Source: Sedimenticola hydrogenitrophicus (GTDB taxonomy: Bacteria; Pseudomonadota; Gammaproteobacteria; Chromatiales; Chromatiaceae). From it: DNA of 35,182 nucleotides. Position numbers and translations under genes: made by a program. The stretch lies in NCBI RefSeq assembly GCF_025175675.1, contig NZ_JANIOA010000044.1:1-35182 (forward strand), given 5' to 3'. This document shows, in pieces, positions 15,777-24,312 of the stretch. How positions within the stretch are numbered: the stretch's first letter is position 1; every line of letters begins with the position of its first letter. The notes beneath the pieces were generated by a model. It had not been told where the DNA came from. It did no database searches and saw only the letters and a list, made by a program, of their open reading frames with translations.

Positions 15777-17540
15777 ATGAATGATTCTGCATCCAACCCA
15801 CTAGCACCCCCCCAATCCAAAGGGGCGCCGCGCTCCCTCTCCATCGCCATGCTCGGCAGCGGCGGCTCCGGCGTCATGACCGCGGGGCAGCAGCTGCTGG
15901 ATGCCGCGGGACAGGCCGGCTGGTATGGCATGATGACCCGCTCGTCGGGCCCGCAGATCCGCGGCGGCGAGGCCGCCGCGCTGCTGCGCCTCTCGCCCCA
16001 GCCGGTGGAGACCCACAAGGGCCGTTTCGATATCCTGCTGGCCATCGACTGGCTCAACGCCGACCGTTTCGTGGGCGAGATCACCCTGGACAGCAACAGC
16101 GTGGTGATCGGCGACGTGGGCGGCAAGGTGCCCGAGGCGATCAGCGCCATGGGCGGCCGTTATATGGAACTGCCCCTGAGTGAACTGGCCAAGGGGATCA
16201 GCGGCGGGCGCCCCAACATGGTGGCGCTGGGCGCCCTGGCCCAACTGATCGGCCTGCCGCTGGAGGCACTGGAAAAGGGATTGACCAAGTCGCTGGCGAA
16301 GAAGGGCGAGGCGGCCATCGAAGCCAGCATGGCCGGCGTACGGGCTGGTATCGAGCAGGCTTCGGCCATTCCCGACATCCCGCCGTTTCGTATCGACGCC
16401 AACAGCCAGCGGGAGCGCTGGAGCATCACCGGCAATGAAGCGGCCGGCCTGGGCGCGATCCGCGGCGGCGTCCGCTTCGTCGCCGCCTATCCCATCACCC
16501 CGGGCACCGAGGTACTGGAGTGGCTGGCGCCCAATCTGAAGAAGGTCGGTGGCGTGCTGGTGCAGGCGGAAGACGAGTTGGCCTCGATCAACCAGCTGAT
16601 CGGCGGCTCTTTCGGCGGCACCCCCTCACTCACCGCCACCTCCGGCCCCGGCCTGGCGCTGATGATCGAATCTATCGGTCTGGCCGTCGCCTCCGAGACC
16701 CCGGTGGTGATTGTCGACGTGATGCGTGGCGGCCCCTCCACCGGGATCCCCACCAAGTCCGAGCAGAGTGACCTCAATATCGCCCTCTATGGGCTGCACG
16801 GCGACGCCCCGCATATCGTGGTGGCGCCGATGTCGATCGGCGACTGCCTGTTCACCACCCAGTGGGCGACCCACCTGGCCGAGACCCTGCAAACCGCGGC
16901 CATCGTGCTCTCCGATCAGTCACTGGGCCAGACCCGCGCCCTGATCGACCGCCCGGCGGACATCGCCTTTGTCTCCGGTGGCCGCAAGATCACCCGCCAG
17001 GCGGAGGATTTTCGCCGCTACGTGGTCAACGAGTCCGGCGTTTCGCCCATGTCCATCCCCGGCACACCCGGCTGCCAGTACACCGCCGACGGCCTGGAAC
17101 ACTCGCCCACCGGCACCCCGTCGAGCCGCGCCGAGGACCATATCCAGCAACTGAACAAGCGCAAGCGCAAGCTGGACCGGTTCGACTATGGCAGTCACTG
17201 GGCCAAGGTCGAGGGCGAGGGTGATATCGCGGTCCTCACCTGGGGTTCCAGCACCGGGCCGGTCAGCGAGGCGATCGACATGCTGGCGGCGGAAGGCCGC
17301 AAGGTCAGACTGGTCAGCATGCGCCTGCTGTTGCCGGCACAGCCGGAACGACTGGCCGCCGCCCTGGCCGGGGTGACGCGGACCCTGGTGGTCGAGCAGT
17401 GTCACGGCGCCCAGTTCTATCACTATCTGCGCGCCCATTACGACCTGCCCGGCGAACTCCGCTCCATGGCGGTCCCGGGCCCCCTGATGATCCGTCCCGA
17501 TGATGTCTACAGCGAACTCAAAGCGTGGGAGCACCTCTGA
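15777..17540 (+). CDS. korA: 2-oxoglutarate:ferredoxin oxidoreductase, fused gamma/alpha subunit
   Basis: This 587-residue protein joins the gamma domain (about residues 20-190, with MLGSGGSGVMTAGQQLL and SSGPQIRGGEAAALLRL) to the alpha domain (about 210-587, with YPITPGTEVLEW, EDELASINQLIGGSFGG and TATSGPGLALM). This layout is typical of KorA. With KorB it oxidises 2-oxoglutarate to succinyl-CoA and reduces ferredoxin. In Thauera this enzyme supplies the low-potential electrons for benzoyl-CoA reductase. AAGG lies 8 nt before the ATG. It is divergent from the bcr operon. Other 2-oxoacid substrates are possible. Confidence 0.93.
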   Translation: MNDSASNPLAPPQSKGAPRSLSIAMLGSGGSGVMTAGQQLLDAAGQAGWYGMMTRSSGPQIRGGEAAALLRLSPQPVETHKGRFDILLAIDWLNADRFVGEITLDSNSVVIGDVGGKVPEAISAMGGRYMELPLSELAKGISGGRPNMVALGALAQLIGLPLEALEKGLTKSLAKKGEAAIEASMAGVRAGIEQASAIPDIPPFRIDANSQRERWSITGNEAAGLGAIRGGVRFVAAYPITPGTEVLEWLAPNLKKVGGVLVQAEDELASINQLIGGSFGGTPSLTATSGPGLALMIESIGLAVASETPVVIVDVMRGGPSTGIPTKSEQSDLNIALYGLHGDAPHIVVAPMSIGDCLFTTQWATHLAETLQTAAIVLSDQSLGQTRALIDRPADIAFVSGGRKITRQAEDFRRYVVNESGVSPMSIPGTPGCQYTADGLEHSPTGTPSSRAEDHIQQLNKRKRKLDRFDYGSHWAKVEGEGDIAVLTWGSSTGPVSEAIDMLAAEGRKVRLVSMRLLLPAQPERLAAALAGVTRTLVVEQCHGAQFYHYLRAHYDLPGELRSMAVPGPLMIRPDDVYSELKAWEHL

Positions 17541-18379
17541 TGGAAAACGCAAACAGCTGTCCCAGCCTGAAACCGAACGAGTACAAATCCGGCACCAAGC
17601 CCGTCTGGTGTCCGGGGTGTGGTGACTACAGTGTGCTGCTCTCCATCACCAAGGCGATGTCCGAGCTGAACCTGGAGCCGGAAAACGTCGCGCTGGTCTC
17701 CGGTATCGGCTGCTCCTCGCGCCTGCCGGCCTACCTCAATGTCTACGGGTTCCATGCCGTGCACGGCCGCGCCCTGCCGGTGGCCACCGGCCTCAAGGTG
17801 TCGCGCCCCGATCTCACGGTACTGGCCGCGGGCGGTGACGGCGACGGTTTCTCCATCGGCGGCAACCACTTCATGCACGCCTGCCGGCGCAACGTGGACA
17901 TGACCTATATCGTCATGGACAACCAGGTCTACGGCATGACCAAGGGCCAGGCCTCCCCCACCACCGATCCGGACTGGGACAAGAGCAAGCTGACCCCGGG
18001 CGGCACCAAGATCAATCCCTACTATCCGCTGGTGATCGCGCTGGCCTCCGGCGCCAACTTTATCGCCCGCGCCTCCAGCACCGATCCCAACGGCGCGGCC
18101 AAGGTGCTGGTGGATGCCATCCGCCACCCCGGTTTCTCCTTCGTGCACATGCTCAGCCCCTGCGTCACCTTCCGTCCCGAGCAGAAGGAGTGGAAGAAGA
18201 TGGTACGCCCGGCTCCGGTCGAGCCGACCACCGACGCGGCCGTTGCGGCTAAGCGGCTGATGACCGACGATAACTTCTTCCTCGGTACCCTGTACAAGGG
18301 CAACCGTCCGGCCTATCAGCCGGAGCTCAAGAGCACGGTGGAACACCTGTCGGAGCTGGAGCAGGGGTTCATCCTGTGA
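17540..18379 (+). CDS. korB: 2-oxoglutarate:ferredoxin oxidoreductase, beta subunit
   Basis: This 279-residue beta subunit binds thiamine diphosphate and one [4Fe-4S] cluster. Cysteine ligand candidates are C24 and C27 in VWCPGCGDY, C58 in GIGCSSRL and the later cysteine in MLSPCVTF. The thiamine/magnesium motif starts at AGGDGDGFSIGGNHFMHA and ends with VMDNQVYGMTKGQ. The ATG at 17540 overlaps the korA stop by one base (TGATG). The frame is open to 17525, but that earlier ATG lies inside korA without a ribosome site. Confidence 0.94.
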   Translation: MENANSCPSLKPNEYKSGTKPVWCPGCGDYSVLLSITKAMSELNLEPENVALVSGIGCSSRLPAYLNVYGFHAVHGRALPVATGLKVSRPDLTVLAAGGDGDGFSIGGNHFMHACRRNVDMTYIVMDNQVYGMTKGQASPTTDPDWDKSKLTPGGTKINPYYPLVIALASGANFIARASSTDPNGAAKVLVDAIRHPGFSFVHMLSPCVTFRPEQKEWKKMVRPAPVEPTTDAAVAAKRLMTDDNFFLGTLYKGNRPAYQPELKSTVEHLSELEQGFIL

Positions 18380-18894
18380 CCGCGCTACGCATCGCCAACA
18401 AGCCGGAGCTGCTGGCACGTACCCTGACCATGCTGTCGGAGACCGTGGAGCGCTACGACCTGTTTGCCGACCAGATGGAGGTGGTGAACAACCCGCAAGC
18501 GGCGGAGATCTTCCGCTGGCTGGAACAGAAGCAGCGCGAGCGCACCCAGGTGGTTCAGGATCTGAGCGAAGGCCTGGCGCTGCCGCATATCCCGCCCTGG
18601 GACTACCACTGGGATGACGCCATCAATATCGAGGTACCGGGCCATGCCAGTGCCCACTACATGATGACGCCCTATCACACCCTGACCCTGGCGATCGATG
18701 TGGAGCAGGGCGCCGCCGACCTGTTCGACAACATCGAACGTGACACGGAGTTGCCCGAGGTGCGGAAGCTGGCCCACGGCTTCGCCCGCGAGGCGAATGC
18801 TTTTTGCGATTACCTGAAACAGAAACGGGAACAGTATCCGCTGCCACAGGCGGGCTGGGACGAGGACGAGGATCCGCCCCAGTTCCTCGAATAG
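18376..18894 (+). CDS. Ferritin-like (rubrerythrin-like) protein
   Basis: This 172-residue, largely helical acidic protein starts at a GTG overlapping the korB stop (GTGA). The pattern looks like a four-helix ferritin/rubrerythrin fold: RYDLFADQMEVVNNPQAAEI in the first pair of helices and LAIDVEQGAADLFDNIERDT in the second, with glutamates at helix-compatible spacing. There is no C-terminal rubredoxin-type CxxC pair. Coupling to korB suggests a role in guarding oxygen-sensitive Kor and Bcr enzymes, or in iron handling for their clusters; that is inference. Whether all di-iron ligands are present I cannot tell by eye. Confidence 0.65.
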   Translation: MTALRIANKPELLARTLTMLSETVERYDLFADQMEVVNNPQAAEIFRWLEQKQRERTQVVQDLSEGLALPHIPPWDYHWDDAINIEVPGHASAHYMMTPYHTLTLAIDVEQGAADLFDNIERDTELPEVRKLAHGFAREANAFCDYLKQKREQYPLPQAGWDEDEDPPQFLE

Positions 18895-18958
18895 CGGAAT
18901 AGATGGTTTCTTATGCAACGTTTTTATGAGGTTTTTATAACGTGATAGATGCAGAGGA

Positions 18959-19037
18959 TTCGTTGGGTTACGCGGCGCTCGGGTGTTGTCGTGTTCTGGA
19001 AGCGTGGTGCCTGTGCGCCGCTAACCCAACCTACGAA
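18959..19037. repeat. TTGGGTTACGCGGCG palindrome, copy 1
   Basis: TTCGTTGGGTTACGCGGCGC and GCGCCGCTAACCCAACCTACGAA form a hairpin around a ~35 bp centre. A near-identical copy in the same orientation is at 19303-19382. It lies in the gene-free stretch 18895-19622 between the kor and pad operons. Confidence 0.8.
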
Positions 19038-19040
19038 ACT

Positions 19041-19236
19041 GTAAGTGATTGGCCTGCCTTGTTGGCCGATCTTGATGGCGCCTCGAATCAGGCCCCTTTT
19101 TCAGATTCAAGCCTGCGCTTGTTTGAGCGAAGCGAGTTTGGGCAGGCGCTGAAAAAGGGGCCTGATTCGAGAAAGCAAGCCATCGTGTGAGGCCGACAAG
19201 GCAGGCCAATCACATACCAACCGGGTGAGTAGTTAC
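19041..19236. repeat. GTAACTACTC palindromic element, long form, copy 2
   Basis: The outer part matches the element at 5601-5709 (GATTGGCCTGCCTTGTTGGCC ... GGCCGACAAGGCAGGCCAATC, ending GAGTAGTTACC). An extra hairpin is nested in it: arms 19082-19104 and 19149-19171 pair almost perfectly (TCAGGCCCCTTTTTCAG with CTGAAAAAGGGGCCTGA). The left end reads GTAAGTGATT rather than GTAACTACTC, so that terminus is eroded or replaced. Confidence 0.78.
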
Positions 19237-19302
19237 CATCCGTCATTGAGAAACGGTGTGGAGAAGCAGAGGTTTTTGTAGGGAAGGTTAGACCGTCGAG
19301 GA

Positions 19303-19382
19303 CTCGTTGGGTTACGCGGCGCTCGGGGTGTTGTCGTGTTCTGGAAGCGCGGTGCCTGTGCGCCGCTAACCCAACCTACGAA
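19303..19382. repeat. TTGGGTTACGCGGCG palindrome, copy 2
   Basis: This is a direct copy of 18959-19037 with one base inserted in the centre and a few substitutions. The two copies bracket the long-form GTAACTACTC element. Confidence 0.8.
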
Positions 19383-19485
19383 TAAGATGGTGTGTGGATA
19401 TACGGGTTAACCCAAAGATGTATCGGCACTGGCGGCACAGTTGATGACTAATGTCATAAATAAGCAAGATCAGAACGAAAAGAGG

Positions 19486-19521
19486 TTGACGTAAAAACCA
19501 TTTAGTTTATTTTGAAACTAA
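19486..19521 (+). promoter_or_regulatory. Promoter of the pad operon with a palindrome
   Basis: TTGACG (19486-19491), a 16 bp spacer and TATTTT (19508-19513) make a plausible sigma-70 promoter. The palindrome TTAGTTT-N6-AAACTAA (19502-19521) lies over the -10 and the start, a natural place for an operator. It does not resemble the repeats of the had/kor region, so the pad operon may have a different regulator. Confidence 0.6.
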
Positions 19522-19622
19522 TTAATAATAAGAAACACGATTTTTAAAACCGTATCGGATTGCCACCGATAATCCGCGTACGGCACCCTTACTTGAACAA
19601 TAAACAGACGAAGGCATTGGCG

Positions 19623-20027
19623 ATGAAAGAGAGCTTACAGGCAGGACTCGCAACAACCGATCGTTACCAGATCGACAAGCCACGCACCGTGAACTTTGTC
19701 GGCGACGACTGCGCGGTCTACTCCACCCCCAGCCTGATCTACGACATGGAAGTGACCAGCCGCAACCTGCTGCTGGAGCATCTCGACGCCGGCGAGGACT
19801 CGGTCGGCACCCGCGTGGAGATGGACCACACCGGCGCCACCCTGCTCGGCATGTGGGTTGAGATCACGACCACCATCAGCGAGGTCAAGGGCCGCATGGT
19901 GAACTATGAGTTCAGCGCCCGTGACGCCCTGGAGAATGTCGCCAAGGGCAAGCACACGCGCTTTATCGTCGACACCGAACAGACCGCCGCGCGTCTCAAG
20001 GCAAAGGCCGCGAAAGCCACCAGCTAA
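19623..20027 (+). CDS. FlK-like hotdog thioesterase
   Basis: This 134-residue protein resembles the fluoroacetyl-CoA thioesterase FlK family of hotdog-fold enzymes. The FlK catalytic triad, Thr42-Glu50-His76, maps with identical spacing to Thr35 (YSTPSL), Glu43 (YDMEVTS) and His69 in GTRVEMDHTGATLLG. It is the first gene of the pad operon, 12 bp before padB, and AAGG precedes the ATG at 19623. Phenylacetyl-CoA oxidation passes through an acyl-CoA level before free phenylglyoxylate appears, so this enzyme might hydrolyse phenylglyoxylyl-CoA or clear dead-end thioesters. Family and residues are seen; the substrate is inference. Confidence 0.82.
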   Translation: MKESLQAGLATTDRYQIDKPRTVNFVGDDCAVYSTPSLIYDMEVTSRNLLLEHLDAGEDSVGTRVEMDHTGATLLGMWVEITTTISEVKGRMVNYEFSARDALENVAKGKHTRFIVDTEQTAARLKAKAAKATS

Positions 20028-20039
20028 AGGCAGACAGGC

Positions 20040-22778
20040 ATGACCACTGAATCACCCACCGGCAAGACCAAGATACCCACCTACTGCTACCAGTGCGTGG
20101 CGGGGCCGGACCTGCTCAACGTGCGGGTGGAAGACGGTATCGCCACCGAGGTGCAACCCAACTTCGACGCGGCGGCCGTGACCCCGGCCGGCGGCAAGGT
20201 GTGCGTCAAGGCGTTCGGGCTGATTCAGAAGGTCTACAATCCCCATCGCATCCTCACCCCGATGAAGCGGACCAATCCGAACAAGGGGCGCGATCAGGAC
20301 CCGAAGTTTGTCCCCATCAGCTGGGATGAGGCGCTGGACACCATCGCCAACAAGGTGAAGCAGATCCAGGCCGAGGGCAAGACCGACGAGGCGGGCTATC
20401 CCAAGATAGCCGCCAGCTTCGGCGGCGGCGGCACCTCCACCTACTACATGGGCACCTTCCCCGCCTTCCTCAGCGCCATCACCCCGATCGACATGGGTTT
20501 CGGCAGCGGCCAGGGCGTCAAGTGTTACCACTCGGAGCACCTCTACGGCGAACTCTGGCACCGCGCCTTCATCGTCGCCCCGGACACCCCGAAGTGCGAT
20601 TACATCATCTCCTTCGGAATGAACATCGAGGCCTCCGGCGGCGTCTGCGGCGTAAAGCGCCACGCCGACGCCCGTGACCGGGGGGTCAAGCGGATCCAGA
20701 TCGAACCCCATCTGTCGCAGACCGGGGCCGCCTCCGCCGAGTGGGTGCCGATCAAGCCGAAGACCGACCCGGCCTTCATGTTCGCCCTGATCCATGTGCT
20801 GCTGCACGAGCAGCGCGAGCGGCTGGACAAGGTGTTCCTGCGCGACCGTACCGGCTCCCCCTACCTGGTGGCGCCCAACGGCTACTACCTGCGCGACCCG
20901 GAGACGCAAAAGCCGCTGATCTACGACCTGAAACGGACGCAGGCGGTCCCCTTCGACACCCCCGATACCGAACCGGCGCTGGAGGGGCAGTACGTTCTCA
21001 GCGGCATCGAGCTGGGGGCCGATGACGACCGCTGGGAACACCGCGACATCAAGGTCACCACGGCGTTCGAGAAACTGGTCGAACACATGAAGCCGTTCAC
21101 CCCGCTGTGGGCCGGACGGGTCTGCGACGTGGACCACAAGATCATTCGCCGCATCGCCCTGGAGTACCTGGATCACGCACGCATCGGCGAGACCATCGAG
21201 GTGGACGGCCGCACCATGCCGCTGCGCCCGGTCGCCGTCACCCTGGGCAAGACCGTCAACAACGGCTGGGGCGGCTACCAGTGCTGCTGGGCCCGCACCA
21301 TGCTGGCGGTGCTGGTGGGTGCCCTGGAGGTGCCGGGCGGCACCATCGGCACCACGGTGCGCATCAACCGCCCCGCCTCGGACCGCAACGACAGCGTCAA
21401 GCTCTCCGAGGACGGCTTCCTCGCCTACCCGATGAACCCAACCGACAAGGAGAACTGGCTGGCCACCCCGGATGTGCGCAACGCCAACCGCACCCTGGTG
21501 CCGCTGGTGGGCAACTCCGCCTGGAGCCAGGCCCTGGGCCCCACCCACCTGGCCTGGATGCAGCAGGAGAAGGGGCCGGAGCACTGGCCGCAGGCGACCA
21601 AGCCGGCGCTCTGGTTTGTCTATCGCACCAACCCGGCGGTCTCCTTCTGGGACACCGAGCAGATCACCCGGACCATCGCCACGTTTCCGTTCACGGTCTG
21701 TTTCGCCTATACCCGCGACGAAACCAACCACATGGCGGATATCCTGCTGCCGGACCGCACCGACCTGGAAGGGCTGCAACTGATCCGCGTCGGCGGCACC
21801 AAGTTTATCGAACAGTTCTGGGACCACCAGGGTTTCGCCCTGCGCCAACCGGTCACCGAACCCCAGGGCGATACCCGCGATTTCACCTGGATCAGCACCG
21901 AACTGGCGAAACGCTGCGGCGTGCTGGAACAGTACAACAAGGCGCTCAACCGCGGCGCCGCCGGCGTCGCCCTGAAGACCGACTATTACGACTTCAGCCT
22001 GGACGTGGACCAGGCCCATGACGTGGAGACCATCTGGGAGGCCAACTGCAGGGCGGCCAGCGCCGAGATCACCGGCGGCAAGGAGAGCCAGGGCCTCGAC
22101 TACTACAAGGAGAAGGGCTATCGCCTCACCGGCTTCCCGCGCATCAAGTGGTATCTGACCGCCAAAATGGAGGACGAGGGGGTGCGTTACGAACTGCCCT
22201 ACCAGGAGACCCTGAAGCGGGTCGGCGTCCAGCTCGGCCGGCGCCTGCACGAGCGCGGCATCAGCTGGTGGGACGAACAGCTGGAGGAGTATGCGGCGCT
22301 GCCCGAGATGATGGACTTCCAGGCGCTCTGGGTGGGGGCGCTGGAGCGCAACTTCGGCATCAATATCAGCGATTACCCGTTCTGGTTGGTCACCTCGCGC
22401 AGCATGCAGTACGCCTGGGGCGGCAATGTCTCGATCCAGATGATCCGCGAGGTGTCGAAGAACATCGGCACCCATGGCGGCCTGGTGATGAACACCGGCC
22501 AGGCGCACAAGCTGGGGCTCAAGGACGGCGACCGGGTGGAGATCACCTCCCCGCTCAGCGCCACCCGCGGCATCCTGGTCACCCGTGAGGGCATCCGTCC
22601 CGACACCCTGATGCTGATGGGCCAGTTCGACCACTGGGCCACCCCGTTCGCAAAGGAGTTCGACGTACCCAGCATGAACGCCCTGGTGCCGATGCTGCTC
22701 GATCTGACCGACTCCAGCGGCTCCGGCGCGGACCTGGCCAGGGTCAAGATCAAGAAGATTGGAGAGGCCAAGAAATGA
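20040..22778 (+). CDS. padB: Phenylacetyl-CoA:acceptor oxidoreductase, molybdopterin subunit
   Basis: This 912-residue member of the DMSO reductase family is the probable catalytic subunit of the membrane-bound enzyme that oxidises phenylacetyl-CoA to phenylglyoxylate, passing electrons to quinone. Blocks include TYCYQCVAGPDLLNVRVEDG, KVYNPHRILTPMKR, FVPISWDEALDTIA, FTVCFAYTRDETNHMADILL and the C-terminal molybdopterin-binding region with LGLKDGDRVEITSP. The N-terminal iron-sulfur motif shows C16, C19 and C55, but the usual third cysteine position holds Pro23. No twin-arginine signal is present, so the subunit probably faces the cytoplasm. It is followed by ferredoxin and membrane subunits in the DMSO/polysulfide-reductase layout. 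Identification rests on operon context with padEFGHI and paaK. Confidence 0.88.
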   Translation: MTTESPTGKTKIPTYCYQCVAGPDLLNVRVEDGIATEVQPNFDAAAVTPAGGKVCVKAFGLIQKVYNPHRILTPMKRTNPNKGRDQDPKFVPISWDEALDTIANKVKQIQAEGKTDEAGYPKIAASFGGGGTSTYYMGTFPAFLSAITPIDMGFGSGQGVKCYHSEHLYGELWHRAFIVAPDTPKCDYIISFGMNIEASGGVCGVKRHADARDRGVKRIQIEPHLSQTGAASAEWVPIKPKTDPAFMFALIHVLLHEQRERLDKVFLRDRTGSPYLVAPNGYYLRDPETQKPLIYDLKRTQAVPFDTPDTEPALEGQYVLSGIELGADDDRWEHRDIKVTTAFEKLVEHMKPFTPLWAGRVCDVDHKIIRRIALEYLDHARIGETIEVDGRTMPLRPVAVTLGKTVNNGWGGYQCCWARTMLAVLVGALEVPGGTIGTTVRINRPASDRNDSVKLSEDGFLAYPMNPTDKENWLATPDVRNANRTLVPLVGNSAWSQALGPTHLAWMQQEKGPEHWPQATKPALWFVYRTNPAVSFWDTEQITRTIATFPFTVCFAYTRDETNHMADILLPDRTDLEGLQLIRVGGTKFIEQFWDHQGFALRQPVTEPQGDTRDFTWISTELAKRCGVLEQYNKALNRGAAGVALKTDYYDFSLDVDQAHDVETIWEANCRAASAEITGGKESQGLDYYKEKGYRLTGFPRIKWYLTAKMEDEGVRYELPYQETLKRVGVQLGRRLHERGISWWDEQLEEYAALPEMMDFQALWVGALERNFGINISDYPFWLVTSRSMQYAWGGNVSIQMIREVSKNIGTHGGLVMNTGQAHKLGLKDGDRVEITSPLSATRGILVTREGIRPDTLMLMGQFDHWATPFAKEFDVPSMNALVPMLLDLTDSSGSGADLARVKIKKIGEAKK

Positions 22779-23428
22779 CCCGTTATGTGATGGTCGCCGA
22801 CATCAACCGCTGCGTCGGTTGCCAGACCTGCACCGCGGCCTGCAAGCACACCAATGCCACCGCGCCCGGGGTGCAGTGGCGCAAGGTGCTGGATTTCGAA
22901 GTGGGCAGTTACCCCAATGTTCGCCGCGCCTTCATCCCGGTGGGCTGCAACCACTGCCTGGATGCGCCCTGCGCCGAGGTCTGCCCGACCCAGGCCACCT
23001 ACAAACGGCCCGACGGCATCATCGCCATCGACTACGACCGCTGCATCGGCTGTGCCTACTGTATCCAGGCCTGCCCCTACCAGGCACGGAATCGGGTGGA
23101 TATCCCCAACAAGGCCTACGGCAAGGCGTTCGGCCAGATGAAGCATGAGCAGAAGGTACCGCACAGCGAGCGTCGCGCGGTGGCCCAGAAGTGCACCTTC
23201 TGTGTCGAGCGCATCGACTACGGCACCGCTAACGGCCTGATCCCGGGCATCGACCCGGACGCCACCCCGGCCTGCGCCAACAGCTGTATCGCCGACGCCC
23301 TGACCTTTGGCGATATCGAAGATCCCGACAGCAACGTATCCAAACTGCTGCGGACCCATGAATACTTCCAGATGCATGCGGAGCTGGAGACCGGCTCCGG
23401 CTTCTATTACCTGTGGGAGCGTAAATGA
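22775..23428 (+). CDS. padC: Phenylacetyl-CoA:acceptor oxidoreductase, iron-sulfur subunit
   Basis: This 217-residue DmsB/NrfC-type protein has cysteine groups for four [4Fe-4S] clusters: NRCVGCQTCTAACKH, GCNHCLDAPCAEVCP, DRCIGCAYCIQACPY and KCTFCVERI with the later CANSC. It would carry electrons from PadB to the membrane subunit PadD. The start overlaps the padB stop by 4 bp (ATGA), and its own stop overlaps padD in the same way, so the three subunits are translationally coupled. Confidence 0.9.
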   Translation: MTRYVMVADINRCVGCQTCTAACKHTNATAPGVQWRKVLDFEVGSYPNVRRAFIPVGCNHCLDAPCAEVCPTQATYKRPDGIIAIDYDRCIGCAYCIQACPYQARNRVDIPNKAYGKAFGQMKHEQKVPHSERRAVAQKCTFCVERIDYGTANGLIPGIDPDATPACANSCIADALTFGDIEDPDSNVSKLLRTHEYFQMHAELETGSGFYYLWERK

Positions 23429-24312
23429 TGCTGGCTCCAACCCTACAGAAACGCTGGGACTGGCGCGCCGCCGGTAACTTCATCTGCGGCGGCAGCGGCT
23501 CCGGCCTGATGATCATGGCCGCCCTGCTGTCGCTCCTCGGACTGCACGCCAGCGGCTATGCCCTGCCGGCCAGCGCCCTGGTCGCCACCGGCCTGGGCCT
23601 GGTGTGGCTGGAGATCGGCCGGCCGCTGCGCTCCATGAACGTGTTCCGCAACCCGCGCCGCTCCTGGATGACCCGTGAGGGCCTGGTGGCCACCGTGCTG
23701 CTGCCGCTCGGCGCATTGGCCTTCCTCAGTGAATCCACTCCGCTGCTGATTCTTGGCGCTGTGGCGGCGGCCCTGTTTCTCTACGCCCAGGCGCGAATCC
23801 TGCACATGGCCAAGGGGATCCCGGCCTGGCGTACCGACGCCATCAATCCGCTCATCGTCAGCACCGGACTGACCGAAGGGATGGGTCTGGTGCTGATCTT
23901 TGCCGGTCTGGTGCAGGGCAACGTGGCGGCCCTGTTCAGCGGTTACGGCTGGATCCTGGCCCTGGCCCTGGTGTTCCTGCGCGGGGCGGCCTGGATCAAT
24001 TACCGCTATTCCCTGGCCAACAACGCCCCGGAGGCGACCCTGCAGGTACTGGACAGGGCGCATGGCGTGATCGCCCTACTCGGCGTCGCCGCCCCGATCG
24101 TACTGCTGTTCCTGGGTAAGAGTTACCCCGCCTATCAGCTGCCGCTGGCGGCGGCGGCCGGATTCTTCATGGTGCTGTGCGGCTGGTTCTGCAAGTATCA
24201 GATCATCCTGCGCGCCGCCTACTCCCAGGGCTATGCCATTTCACACACCCCGGCCCGCGGCGGCGGCAAGCCCGGCCCCGGGTTGAAACCCGGCTGGAGA
24301 TTGCCACAATGA
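23425..24312 (+). CDS. padD: Phenylacetyl-CoA:acceptor oxidoreductase, membrane anchor
   Basis: This 295-residue hydrophobic protein has about eight predicted membrane segments, for example GLMIMAALLSLLGLHASGYA, ATVLLPLGALAFL, LGAVAAALFLYA, GLVLIFAGLVQGNVAALF, ILALALVFL, VIALLGVAAPIVLLFLG and LAAAAGFFMVLCGWF. It resembles NrfD/DmsC quinone-interacting anchors, with the early motif WLEIGRPLRSMNVFRNPRRS typical of such subunits. It would attach PadBC to the inner membrane and pass electrons to quinone. The tail is basic and glycine-rich. It overlaps padE by 4 bp. Confidence 0.88.
   Translation: MMLAPTLQKRWDWRAAGNFICGGSGSGLMIMAALLSLLGLHASGYALPASALVATGLGLVWLEIGRPLRSMNVFRNPRRSWMTREGLVATVLLPLGALAFLSESTPLLILGAVAAALFLYAQARILHMAKGIPAWRTDAINPLIVSTGLTEGMGLVLIFAGLVQGNVAALFSGYGWILALALVFLRGAAWINYRYSLANNAPEATLQVLDRAHGVIALLGVAAPIVLLFLGKSYPAYQLPLAAAAGFFMVLCGWFCKYQIILRAAYSQGYAISHTPARGGGKPGPGLKPGWRLPQ

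Noticed and set aside
18959-19382. A CRISPR-like array between the kor and pad operons
   Set aside because: There are only two ~80 bp palindromic copies and one other repeat, without regular short repeats and spacers or cas genes.
20052-22634. Very long minus-strand open frame opposite padB
   Set aside because: It mirrors the padB codons in high-GC DNA, its translation is rich in H, G, V, A and L with no recognisable domain, and padB itself is clear.
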